Source: Catenaria anguillulae PL171 (Eukaryota > Blastocladiomycota > Blastocladiomycetes > Blastocladiales > Catenariaceae). From it: DNA of 64,000 nt. Every line of letters starts with the position of its first letter. Positions within the stretch are counted from its first letter, which is position 1. Position numbers and translations under genes: made by a program. The DNA lies in assembly GCA_002102555.1 (NCBI GenBank), contig MCFL01000023.1, forward strand, positions 310,001 through 374,000, in the 5' to 3' direction. This document shows, one piece after another, positions 22,743 to 33,116 of this stretch. A model generated the notes under the pieces. That model was not told where the DNA came from and ran no database searches. It saw only the letters and a program-made list of their open reading frames with translations.

Positions 22743-24064
22743 GCTCACTCGCTTCAGCGGCCGACACCAACGATTTTCCTACCTGCCATGAACTATTCTC
22801 CCTCCCTTTGATCCCGATTCGGCGGCGCCCCGCATCGCTTCGACGGCTGGCCAGCATGCGTCCTCGGTTGGTTTCTCGGCCCTGCTTTCCACCACGCTGA
22901 AGCCCGAGTCAACGCCTCAGTTGGCGCTTCCAGTCTCGATTCGATCCTCGGACTTGCGTTATCCGTCTCGCCCACCGTCCACAAGCGACCAGTCGTGTCT
23001 GTTCCTGTTGTCGGCCACTGTTGGATCGACCGGGGAGTTGCAGGCACGCTTTCACACGTCTACGACGCGGTTTTCTTCGTTGAGATGTGACGAAAAGTGA
23101 CGGGAAATGTGTGGGTCGCGTGTCTGTGCACGCCGTGTTGGTATGCGTATTGACGCGGGCAAGGATACGTTGGCAATGTAATGGATGCGTGGGACGGCAC
23201 TCATTGACGGTATGATTTGGTCGGGCGCCTGAGCGGCAAAGCATTTACTCACTTCCGTCAAGGACGACGATTCCGATTGGTCAAGGATTTGCTCATGCCT
23301 GCGAGGCGGTCAATACACGGACCACGGGTTGTACGGGCTGCACGGGTCGTGCTTGAATAAGGGAATGCTTGCGCGATCCGCGCGATACGTGGGATGGTTG
23401 GGTCGCACTGGGATGCACTGGATACGCAACGCCAGTTGGTGGGTGACACGGGCGCGGAATCATTGGGACCAGTAGGACACGCGGGATGCGTTGGGTCAGG
23501 CGCTGCTGTTCGGTAACTGGAATGTGTGATGAGCGTGCTGGATGAGTGTTGGCCAGTTTTCAGAGGAATACGTTGGTGGTACAAGAGAGTTTGCAGGGGC
23601 GACGCAAGAGCAGGTGGTGAGCCTGTTTATCGGTCGCAGGCATGAATGGGTGACAAGACGGTTGTGGAAGTATGCGGATTGATGTTGGTTTCGTTGTCCA
23701 TGTATCTGCCAATATCTGTTCCACTTCCATTCATGTGTTTCTTGCTGTGGGACTAATTTACCATCCTTGCCAATGCGGTGTCTGTCAATGTACAACTTTC
23801 ACTTGCAATGGAGCATCAATCTGTCTGGAAATCCGTTGGGGGTGCTCCTTGACTGACTCGAGTCGGAGACGGCCACGTTGGAACAGTCACCTTCACCCCG
23901 ATCTTTCAAGCTGACTGTGGCCGGGCAACGCCGGCGGGTCGCGCTAGTAAATATCATATCACATTGCTCTGGAACTGACGCACAAGACACGTGCCGTCAC
24001 CGTCGCAGGAGAGGCTGGCGCACGCACAGAAAATCCGTATGTTGAAGAGCGCCGTACATAACCG

Positions 24065-24079
24065 CCCCCCCCCCCCCCC
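24065..24079. repeat. 15-nt poly-C run
   Basis: Fifteen consecutive C, preceded by ACCG and followed by GCT, 12 bp before the 23-bp sequence that is shared with 29737-29759. Confidence 0.9.
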
Positions 24080-24090
24080 GCTTTACTTCT

Positions 24091-24113
24091 CTTTTCCCTC
24101 TGCCAGAAGCCGA
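24091..24113. repeat. 23-bp sequence repeated at 29737-29759
   Basis: The string CTTTTCCCTCTGCCAGAAGC plus CGA is identical at both sites, 5646 bp apart. One copy precedes the Fanzor remnant; the other lies about 80 bp before the duplicated Fanzor segment. It may mark an element end or a domain once shared by both copies. Confidence 0.8.
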
Positions 24114-24605
24114 ACTTGTGTGTAAATACTGATATCCTTACACAACATTGTCCTTTCTTCCTCTCTTGCTCCAGTCCAACTGGGATCAAACCCCACTCAT
24201 CACCCCCACTCATCAGTCACATCTAACATTCCCAATCGGGGCAGGTTCGTCAACCATTCCAATCGCAATGTTTGTCGCTGCGCTGCCGCAACTAGCCTTT
24301 CCATCAAGCGTGCACCGCCACCGTGTCGGCGTCCTGCAAACCCTCGAGCCCGACATGTTTGCCGTCATTTCGCCGTCGCTCATGGTCGCCCCCCGCCTCA
24401 GATCCTGTCTGCGGACAAGTCCACTTCGTTGCACCAGGTCCGTTGAGCGCCTTCTACATACTTTGCACGCCAGGTGATTCGATAATATCTGTTCACACTA
24501 GCACTCCTCCTGATACTCTGTCATTAAATAAACAGTCCTTGGCCGATCCTTGCTCATGATGTAATTGCTCACGGCCCAGTTGCCGCGTTCGGGTCGTGTA
24601 CACGT

Positions 24606-26053
24606 TTGGGCTGGGCGGCACGGGTTGCCGGTGGCCAACTCCAGTCTTTCTTTGACGACGTCACGACGCGCGACAGGACGCTGGTCAAGGTCCTCAACGG
24701 CGACCTCGCCAGCTTCTCCAAGATTACGGTGGTCAAGCCACTACCCGAGGAGGTTGCCTCAATGGCCAGCACGCCAGCCTCGACTGCCACCGCCCCTCCC
24801 ACGACGGCGGCCCAAGATCTCGCCGCGGTTCCTGTGGCCGACTCCCTCGAGCTCTTGCGTACGCCCGCCAACCACTTGCTGGATCTCATCACTGCCAATG
24901 GCGAGACAGTGCGTACTTTTTTGTTTGTCAACGTGACATATTGGGGCCCTTTGTCTCACTTCTTGCCTTCGCTCTCTCACTATATGTCCAGATTCAACAC
25001 AATCTTGTGGGCATGGTTTAGGGCGGTGCCAACAAGCACAACGTCAAGTACGCCCAGCGCACCGTCCGTGGCGTGCTCGTCCCCGAGGTTCAGTACCTCG
25101 AGCAGGCCATTGCCAACGGCGACGCCTTCGGACACGCCGTCATGATGTGGCATCTCGGTGGCAAGCACTACGAGTTTCGTATGGCTGTCCCCATCAACAC
25201 ACCGTGGCTCGACGCCGTGGCCAAGCACCGAAAAGCCCCCTTCCTTCGCCCTCAAGACCAAACGGAGCTGTGGCCCGAGATTCCCGACATGCCTGCCACC
25301 CTGTCCGACTCGGAGATCGGCGACCAGGGCACCGGCAAGAGCCCCAGGACGGCGCTTCAATCGCCTGCCAACCTCGATACTCTTCAAGTCGGTGGCATGG
25401 CCTCCGTGGATCCCGGCGCACGCACGCTTGCTGTCGTGTATCTGCCGCACCTGCGCTCGTTTGTCCACTTTGGCGTTGGCTTGGCCCAGTACGCCATGGA
25501 TCAGTGGGAGCGTGTCACGCGCTTGCCGGACCACGCTGGGGACATCAAGTCCCAGCTCACTCTGCTGCACTTGGAGCGCAAAAAGGTTGTGTGCGAGAAG
25601 TTGCGCATCGACACGGACGAGTGGCTCTGCCGGGTATAGGCCTTCAACGCCGACCTGTTCCTTATCAAGGAAAAGGTCGCGGCCATCTCAAACGGCGTCG
25701 GCAACCTCATCGAGCTGCACCACCGCAAGATCCGCGAGTTTATCGGCGACAATGTCCGCTTTGTCGTTTTCCCGCGGTTCAACACGCACGACATGATCGA
25801 CACGCCCGCGTCATTTGCGCGGCAAAACGCAGAGCGGCTTGCCTAGGCCGTTGCCGAGGGCGCGCACCAGCTCCCGGCCAAGCGGCGCCCGTGTGGGGCG
25901 TGCGGAAACATCAACAAGGTGCACGGGAACAAGCCGTATGTTTGCCGTCGGTGCCCGTTCAAGGCCGACCGCGACGAGAACGGCGCCCGCAACATCCTCG
26001 TCAAGTTTCTCGCCAACATGTCGTCGCATGGGCCGGTGGACTGTTCGAATTGA
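24606..26053 (+). pseudogene. decayed Fanzor (eukaryotic TnpB-like RNA-guided nuclease) gene
   Basis: Two exons can be read: up to 24908, then 24992-26053, with an 83-nt intron (GTGCGT to CCAG). The second exon keeps one frame for 353 codons. It carries RuvC-I (GGMASVDPGARTLAVVYL), a zinc ribbon with CGACG and CRRC, and RuvC-III (ADRDENGARNIL), the standard order in TnpB/Fanzor proteins. Three in-frame stops, all TAG, lie at 25019, 25637 and 25844; in each case the context fits Gln (CAG). About 35 residues separate the FPRFNTHDM block from the zinc ribbon, shorter than usual, and no RuvC-II Glu block is seen there. No ATG is found for exon 1, which starts in an open frame after a TAA. Fanzors are transposon-borne nucleases guided by a noncoding RNA. 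The family assignment is strong; activity is unlikely. Confidence 0.82.
25094..25183 (+). repeat. Fanzor segment duplicated at 29841-29930
   Basis: A 90-bp segment with 85 of 90 bases identical to 29841-29930. It encodes the stretch around AIANGDAFGHAVMMWHLGGK in the Fanzor N-terminal half. Confidence 0.85.
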
Positions 26054-26557
26054 TTGACGTCCCCCGTCCCGAGGCAATCCCGCTCATGGGATGCCCAAAG
26101 GCCAAGGTGGTGCACTCTCCGCCGCCGTATACCTCCGAGTAGTTGGGACGATTGGTTGTGCTCTTTTTTTCTTACTTTTCTTTTCTTTTCAGTTTTTGTG
26201 TCGGCTGTGTATACTTGATCAATGTAGACCTGGCCATTATCCTTGACTTGCTTGAATGTTGCCCTGCTCCAGTCCCCAGCGTCATCGGCTCCCGCACAGT
26301 GCGGCGTGTTTAATGCTCGGACATTTTGAGGACACTGGTCACTGCAGTTGCCGATCAAGCAAGCGATGGTCACAGCGGCCCGCCGATCCGCCTTCTGATC
26401 ATGCCGGCCACGACAAACCCTTAGACTCTTGACATGGGCCGTAGGAAAACCAAGACAACGTGTACTCATCTCTTCCATCCATGCATGCGTTTCTACAGAT
26501 ACTGTCCTCAAAAAGTTCGCATACTTACTTTTACGAAATTCAAAACCTCGCCCATGA

Positions 26558-26845
26558 TCGCCCCTCTATGGTTACCAACGTCGTCGCCAGCGCACTGAGG
26601 TCAAAGACACCTCCGAATCCGCGTACGACGAAGCTGACGATGGCGATGACAGCGGCATCGACGAGGATTTCCACTTCGATTCCATGCCCAATATGCTCGA
26701 CACTGACCCAGGCTGCAACACCAATGCGGCGGCCGCTTCCACCACCGAAAAGCCGCCTCGCCCTGCTGCCAAGGCCGCTGCCGCCCCTTCCAAGCCTTCG
26801 CAGCAGCCCGCCTCGGCCACCCAGACAAAAGAGCAGAACCCCTAA
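26558..26845 (+). other. acidic coding-like ORF, unassigned
   Basis: An open frame just downstream of the Fanzor remnant encodes an acidic stretch (SAYDEADDGDDSGIDED) followed by an Ala/Pro/Lys-rich linker, ending at TAA 26843. After a possible short intron, a basic stretch (VRKTSKSETENEVAKRKPG) follows at about 26945-27010. Acidic then basic linkers are common in DNA-binding and transposon proteins, but no domain is recognised. It may be the 5' end of the coding-like pieces at 27060-28387. Confidence 0.3.
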
Positions 26846-27059
26846 ACTGCAACTAAGCCGCCTGCGCCTCCCTGTCACGCGTGCGCCATAGATCGCGCCG
26901 TCCAATAAGGGTCGGTCTCGGTCCAACCCTGCTGTTGCCGTAATTGAGCAAGGGATCCGTCCGCAAGACCAGCAAGAGCGAGACTGAAAACGAGGTGGCC
27001 AAGCGCAAGCCAGGATCAAACGTGAAACCCCTTATTATTCAATTGCGGCAGACAGGCAT

Positions 27060-28387
27060 GCTGTGTATGAACTCTTCCGTCTCACATTTGAGCACTACTG
27101 GGGTGATTCAAACGACGTCGGCACCCTCCACTGGTTGAAACTGTTCAACAACCGACGAGACTGTGACCAGACAGGTAGATTTTGCGTTTTTGTCAAAGGT
27201 GCTGGCAATCAATCGTGGGGGGCTCATTGTTCCGCGCCCAGACGTACATTGTTCTCCTCGTTTCCTCATATCCGTGTTCCTTTCATATTCCTCACATTCT
27301 GCATGTAGGCTGTCTCGTTTTACTTTTGGCTGGATTGTGCACTCTCCACTGAGTCCACTCTGCTCACCCATGAGAGTGCAGATCGCTTGCAGCAACCTCG
27401 TCTCTGGGCCATCCATCGCACAGATGCGTTTCTTTCCTCCTCGACTTTCTGGGCCCGCTTCCACCACATACTCCATGTCATGTACGGTGACCACGCGTCA
27501 GATCCTGGCCTGGCCGAATTCACGTTCAAGCGCATGATCTGCCCATTCCTTACCCTGAAGCAGGGTGAATACGTCAAGGTCTTGCTCAAGGTGATCAACA
27601 AGATGTGCTTAGCACGCTCAAACTCAAGCAGGCACCAGCAGATTTTGCTGCGAATCCGTTGCTGGGTGATGATGCAGCCGGCTATGACATTGGCGAGTTT
27701 GATCAAGATGAGGAGGAGGACGAGGAAGCCAAGGCTCTTGGGACTGGATCAAGCAAGAGCAGGTGGATCGCGAGCAGAACGACCATCAACAGCGCCAACG
27801 GCTCGCACCAGTACAAGCCAACTGTGGCCAGCGTCCCACCTGTATACCGCGCCAAGTCGGAAGTCGCAGCCAAAATCCATCAGCTCGTGGTTGGCTCCAA
27901 ATGCACCGTGTGCCCACCTCGAACGTGCATATCGCTCGACGACTCTACGCATATCATTCTCGGGCACACGGGGGCGGTGATGCAGTGTACCGAACTCGCC
28001 TTCGAATCTGATGCATTCACAGAGGGTACCAGTGATGCGGCCGCTCTAGAAGCGTTTGCTCAGTTTTCTCGACAACGGCAGCAGCAGCATGGCGCAGGCT
28101 CCACCATTCGAGTCATGTCCAAGGAGTCGTACGGGCAAGATTCCCAGGCTCTCTCACGCTCATTGCAACAGGCGCCTTCAGCAAACCGCCGCCAACAACA
28201 CGACCACGCTCGTGCGGCACCCGACCCGACCCGGCAGCACGGGTACACGTTTGATTCTCGCGCGCCAGATTCAAACGATGCGGCGCCGTACCACTCAAGC
28301 ACGCATCCACCTCTTGCTCGTCAAGTCGAAATCAACTCAAAACCAGCAACCACCAAAAACCATGTGTCCGACTCAGCAGCAGAATGA
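27060..28387 (+). other. unassigned coding-like exons between Fanzor fragments
   Basis: Coding-like blocks in order: about 27064-27175 (HAVYELFRLTFEHYWG, ending at a GTAGAT donor), about 27309-27605 (starting after TGTAG with AVSFYFWLDCALSTES and reaching MICPFLTLKQGEYVKVLLK) and 27605-28387 (260 codons with an acidic run DEEEDEEAK and the two-Cys stretch KCTVCPPRTC). The frames do not join cleanly with the splice sites I can see, so this is either a decayed gene or one whose introns I misplace. No known domain is recognised. Its position between two Fanzor fragments suggests transposon cargo or a transposase, which is inference only. Confidence 0.3.
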
Positions 28388-28938
28388 GAACGCTGGCCCT
28401 ACTGGTTTGTCTGCGCTCGCAGCACTCTCTGCTTGTACCATTCATGAGTTTCTGACCACTGTGGGCGTCTTCTTCGTGTAGTCACAAGTCCCACAACCTT
28501 GACGGCGACCATGGGCGCAGATGGTTCAAACCAGCCATCGGCTTGCACGCGCAGTACGTTTTTTGATTGACCGGGTGTTGCCATGCTGATTGTAACACCT
28601 GTTGCGTGTTCCCAGGACGGACCGGGAAGTCCAGCAACAGTGCGACGGCTCCTCAGGAAACTGGCACGGCGGCCGCCCCTGCTGCAGCACCAAGCAAGCG
28701 AGGTGGGAAAAGAAAAGGTACGCACACCGCCGAATTTCCCAGCCTTCATGTTGGGTACTTGACATCTCAAGCTTTGAGCTGTCCAGGTCGCAAAAGATCA
28801 GGTGGCGTCCGGCAGGGGTACTAATAACCCTACTGTGACTCCCGAGGCGGGAACCTTTGTCCGTGTGTGCAGTTGGTCCATGATCTGGTTTATTAAGCCT
28901 CTCCTCCCCCAACTCCACAATCCAAAGACCTTATCGAG

Positions 28939-29800
28939 ATGGGTGCTGCCAACCCTGCCTCCTCAAACAACCCGCCGATCATTTTCAATGCCCATCGCAA
29001 GCCAGACGCCGTGACCTTTCTGGACCTTTTGACAGATCCAGAAAACCTTGACCGATTGGTTGAGGTTTGGGCTGAGGTGTACCCAGGCGAGCAAGTTAAC
29101 CCGGCACAGTTGCTTTTGTCTTTTGAGGTGCCCCACAGCCGCAAAAGGCGGCCCACCTCGTTTCTTCCGTCCAACTTGATTGGTGCGTTGTCGCCGTTCC
29201 CATTTGCCTTTGCTTTGCCTGTTCCTCAGCTTACACTCAATTCTTCACATCTCTGCTCACCAGACGAGACCTTGGGCAAGCGCGCGGCTTCTGCTAACGC
29301 AAACAAGAAGGCAAAGCTCGACATGGTCATTTACGTGTTCAAGTCGGATTTGGCAAGCAAGCAAGACGCCCAGGCGTTGTCGGAAACGTTGTCTTCATCT
29401 GGCCCATGGTATACGTCACCCAATCCAATGTACACGTGTGACCCTCTTTCTTATTGGCTGTTCGTGCATTCATCAGCACGATCGCTGTCAACGGGGTTTT
29501 CTCCCATGATCTGGTTTGTTAAACGTCACAGTTTTTATGACTCCAAGCATCAAAGATTGCAGACTGACACACGGCATCCAGGCGGCGTTGCATGTTGTAC
29601 AGATTGGGACTCAATTTTTGGAGCAATGGCAAGTTTCCGCTGATAAAGCTGACATGAAAGACCTGGTCACAGCTGTGTATGCTACATTTATGGCGCCAGA
29701 GTCACTGGATCAGCTCCTTAACCACCACCCCTCCAACTTTTCCCTCTGCCAGAAGCCGATTTCGCTTCAGTATCGTCAACGGCACGGGCACCGACTGTGA
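28939..29800 (+). CDS. hypothetical three-exon protein
   Basis: Exons 28939-29182, 29264-29408 and 29548-29800 join in phase to give 213 residues. Donors are GTGCGT and GTATAC; acceptors are CCAG and CAAG. The start MGAANPASSNNPP leads into helical stretches (AVTFLDLLTDPENLDRLVEV, then AKLDMVIYVFKSDLASKQDA, then GIQAALHVVQIGTQFLEQWQ). There is no signal peptide or membrane helix, and no family is recognised. The last 20 or so codons run into the 23-bp repeat at 29737 and the sequence before the duplicated Fanzor segment, so the C terminus may derive from an insertion. Consistent phase across two introns supports a gene that is or recently was real. Confidence 0.42.
29737..29759. repeat. 23-bp sequence repeated from 24091-24113
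   Basis: Identical to 24091-24113. Here it lies inside the 3' end of the hypothetical three-exon gene. Confidence 0.8.
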
Positions 29801-30140
29801 GCCGTCCATGGGGAACTTTGTCCCCACCCGCGACCATCGGTACCTCGAGCCGGCCATTGCCAATGGCGACGTCTTCGGACACGCCGTCATGATGCGACAT
29901 CTCGGTGGCAAGCACTACGAGTTTCGTATGCAATCCCGATTGTCGAGCTCCTCGCGGACGTGTTGGAGACGGACGTTGGAATTGCCATTGGCCCAGACTC
30001 GCTCACCGACAACAAGGGCGAAGCAGTTGCCCGGGATCCGCACCGAGTCAGCATGAGTACGACCAAGACGGGAGAGGTTCGTTGCGCTCGCATTGTGATG
30101 TCGAGGCAGCTCGCGCCTTGGGTACGTCCTCGCTTTTCGC
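29760..30140 (+). pseudogene. second, truncated Fanzor-like fragment
   Basis: The frame through 29790-29930 reads into AIANGDVFGHAVMMRHLGGK, homologous to the first copy (90 bp, 94 percent identical at DNA level). After the ATG at 29928 one G appears to be missing. Shifting frame gives a continuing stretch (IPIVELLADVLETDVGIAIG) up to about 30119, followed by a GTACGT donor. No RuvC motif or zinc ribbon follows downstream to 30.9 kb, so the copy is truncated. Confidence 0.6.
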
Positions 30141-30959
30141 TTTTTCTTCTCACCCGCCGCGTGATTTGTCTTTGACTGACGCACGTAGTGCCCGCTGACT
30201 GCCTCTTTACCTTGTAAGTCAATAATCATTTCGCACTGGGATTCCTTTGGCCTCTCCGCACCAACGCCATCGCATTGGCAAACCGTATCGATTATATCGA
30301 CACCCGCACATCGACACCGCCGCCATTGAGCGCATTGCGCGCATTCCGACTGTTGTCGCCCACATTGGATTGTATGTTGGACTTCACCTCGACCTTGACG
30401 AGACTTTGAGTCGTGCTCTCCCTCTTCGATTTGACTTACGCTCTATACGTAATCCTTCCTCACGGTAATGCCAACCAAGGTGTTGGTTGGCTATGCATCT
30501 CATATCCGAAATCCATCAATGAATGTACTTCCCATCTCAATTCTAAACAGTTTGCCCAACCCGAACTGTTTCACGATGTGCTCAAACTCTCAGCCGAGGT
30601 TGTCGTCACCTTTCAGCCACGACAGTGAAAACGCCCTACATCATTACACACGCAGTCTTGTGTACGAATTTCCCAACAACGAATTGACTTGCCAGCCTCA
30701 GGCTATGCAGCGCAAGTTCACGGTGACAGGTTAGAAGTGTTGACCGAGGTCATTTATGGCGTACCTATTTACCTCCTGGAAAGGTAGTGCCATGACGCAT
30801 TTTTCATTAACATCAATACAGTCCACGTTAGTACAGACGTTTGTTCTCACTTGTAGTAAAAAATAGCATGTATACCATACTGCCATGCAAGTGCCCGACC
30901 GCTGACAGGGAGGTGAGTGAGCATTTTTCGTGGTGGAAGGTTCAAACTATGAACTACTT
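30141..30959. other. intergenic, no supported gene
   Basis: Short open frames (for example 30247-30468) with no recognisable domain. It probably includes the decayed 3' end of the second Fanzor fragment and the promoter of the next gene. Confidence 0.35.
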
Positions 30960-31649
30960 ATGGAAGATTCTTCAACACTTCAATCCATGAAAACTCTGAG
31001 CAACTCCATGTCTGAAATCACATCCCAATACCCGACATCTTCTGGCCCACTGCCGCCGCCAGGCCAACCCAAGTCCATCGAGTCCGACTCAAAACGCCAC
31101 TGTCACCCGCATGTCCATCACGCCAGCGTCATTGCCCTGATTGCCCTGCTTGCCACCACCAGCATTGGGCTAGTACTGCTCGGCATTCGCAACGATTTCC
31201 TTCTTATTCTCGCCGGATCTCTCCAATTGGTTGCATGCGTCGTCATGATTTTCGGGTTGATAAAGTTTAACGGGCGTCTTTACCGTGGCGCGCTCATTGC
31301 CCATGGCGTGTGTATCTTGCTGGGCGTGGCCGACATTGTGCGCATCGCAGTTGCTGGACCCGAGCCGATTGAACGCAATCTCGTCAGTCATTCTGGGTTT
31401 GGCGATGCGAACGTCGACGGAGGTGGGAAGCAAGTCCCAGAAGCGGCTAGAGGGCCATGGGTCGCAAGCATGGTCGTGAATGGCATCGTGTTGGCTGTGC
31501 AAGCGACCGTTGTGTTTGTTCTGTACCGCCATTATGATGTGTTGGTGCGCAAGTTTGTGGAGCGGCGACAGCGGACATTGGAAAGGGCACAGGGGCGCAG
31601 GGGTAGTAGTAGTCCGTATGATGTCGTGGTCGAGGTTGACGAACGGTAA
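30960..31649 (+). CDS. four-helix integral membrane protein, function unknown
   Basis: A single exon of 229 residues. The ATG at 30960 is used; the frame is open to 30930 but without an ATG. After a hydrophilic, Ser-rich N-terminal region and a His cluster (CHPHVHH) come four hydrophobic segments: VIALIALLATTSIGLVLLGI, DFLLILAGSLQLVACVVMIF, LYRGALIAHGVCILLGVADI and WVASMVVNGIVLAVQATVVF. A basic C-terminal tail (RRQRTLERAQGRRG) follows. The topology resembles MARVEL/tetraspan-type proteins, but no signature residues are present, so no family is claimed. Confidence 0.65.
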   Translation: MEDSSTLQSMKTLSNSMSEITSQYPTSSGPLPPPGQPKSIESDSKRHCHPHVHHASVIALIALLATTSIGLVLLGIRNDFLLILAGSLQLVACVVMIFGLIKFNGRLYRGALIAHGVCILLGVADIVRIAVAGPEPIERNLVSHSGFGDANVDGGGKQVPEAARGPWVASMVVNGIVLAVQATVVFVLYRHYDVLVRKFVERRQRTLERAQGRRGSSSPYDVVVEVDER

Positions 31650-31885
31650 TCGTGCGTACTTCAGCACCGGCTGCCATGCCTCCGCCAACATAGCCACAGT
31701 GACGAGTGGGAGACTCGAGTGTGGGATACCCTCAGCCGTTGTTACCCTGTTTGTGTGTTTCCTTCAGACTTTTTCCATATTCTTTGCTGCGCTCAATTCC
31801 ATTTCATGTATATACAACCCGAAACCTCCATATGTACAGTCCTCGATCGGTTTCCTTTGCATCCGCCTTGATGCTCACGAACTTC

Positions 31886-32815
31886 TTACATCAGGATATC
31901 AATCTGGTCGGCCGTCCCGCTGCAGTCGACCACATCATCGAGCGCGCCCAAGTCGAGATTCGCATCCATTTGCGCCATTGCCAGGTCGCCAAAGCCATCC
32001 TCGTTGCCGGCCGCCGAATCTTCTCCCCATTGGTAAAGCGGCTGGTCCAACACTACATCATTACGCGGCACAAAGTGGGGTCAGTCAAGAGTTCCTCGAT
32101 TCATCATGGGCGGGGGCAAATTGCACACACCTTCGGGGCGATTGGCAACCACATTGACGGACGAGTTCTCACCGGCATTGGTGTTGATGGAATCCACCAG
32201 CTCGTTCCACGTGGACGACGGGTTTTGGTCAAACGCTTGCGAAAACTGCTCGGCAAGCGACAGAGCGTTCGGATCCGTCTTGTCCATTTCCGAGGCACCG
32301 GCCAGAAACACAACATTGCCCGGAATCTCTTCAGCGATCCCAAGCTGCATGTTGGACATGCCTGCGGCGTTGTCGGAATCCATGACAACCGCCAAACTGA
32401 CACCCTCAGGCACCTCCTTGAGAATCTCTGCAATCTCGTAATCGTAAATGCGATCGCCGTTGCTTGCGCGAATAAACTCGTTCAAGCCTTCTTCGGTCGA
32501 CAAGGCCTCGGCAACCGACTCGTGGCCGAGCTCGTTACCAGCATCCACGCGACCCGATCCGGCGTACGAAAAGATCAAGTTGTCGCCTGGCTCGGCGTTG
32601 GCAATCATGTCGCGCAATGCGTTGAGGATGTCGTCCTTTGAGACGTCGGTGCCGTCGGCATCCGTCAAGTTGGTGGTGGGAACGCCGAGGCGGTCTTGGC
32701 AAAAAGATACCATGGCGTCGTTGGCGGTGGCGTTTTCGGGTTGAGGGAAGAAGTTTTCGCGCGGGCTGTCGGCGGACGGGTGAGTTAGGCCGACGCAAAG
32801 GGCAGTGGTGGGCAT
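31886..32815 (-). CDS. metacaspase-like protein lacking the catalytic His and Cys
   Basis: Exons 32815-32131 and 32052-31886 give 283 residues; the 78-nt intron has a GTGTGT donor. The caspase-like fold is recognisable from the first strand (TTALCVGLTH), the NDA helix, ALRDMIANAEPGDNLIFSYA and the strand LAVVMDSDNAAG. In active metacaspases these last two are YSGHG and DSCHSG. Here they are Y84-A-G-S-G and D146-S-D-N-A-A-G, so the catalytic His is Ser-87 and the catalytic Cys is Asp-148. The spliced C-terminal exon is acidic. A pseudo-enzyme role is inferred. The reading frame is otherwise undamaged, which argues against simple decay. It is divergent from the AFG2B-like gene, 302 bp between starts. 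Confidence 0.72.
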
Positions 32816-33116
32816 GGTGGTGCGTGGGGTGGTGGTGATGTTGAGTTGCAGTTGGGCGGCGATTTCGCTTTGGAGATAGATGTGACCAAGTCTGAGGTGA
32901 GAGGTTGCCGAGGGATGTGGCAGGTATTTGAGTGGTTCTTGTCGCACTCACCATTCATGTCAATTTCGAAATATTCTTTATTTGCAAGTACATACAAAAG
33001 ATCATGGACCGCATTCACCGCACTGTGCCGACTTTGCCGCTGGTCTGATCGTGCGGTGCAACGCGAGCTGTGCCGCCACCGCAGCGCTCGTGATTCGTCA
33101 CGCGCTCATGTGAGAC

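Larger units (their letters stand above)
19035..24090. other. gene-poor, AT-richer region without assignable genes
   Basis: About 5 kb. Open frames of 60-200 codons occur on both strands (for example 19872-20360 on plus and 20381-19854 on minus, the latter with one stop), but none shows a recognisable domain. Splice-like signals are scattered. The stretch contains the TTACAT/ATGTAA word cluster, the CCAAT-bearing direct repeat and two 15-nt C runs listed separately. Decayed genes or lineage-specific transcripts are possible. Confidence 0.4.

Noticed and set aside
24606-26053. Idea that TAG is reassigned to Gln in this organism
   Set aside because: AFG1 has a TAG stop at its expected end and other genes show no internal TAG; decay of the Fanzor is simpler.
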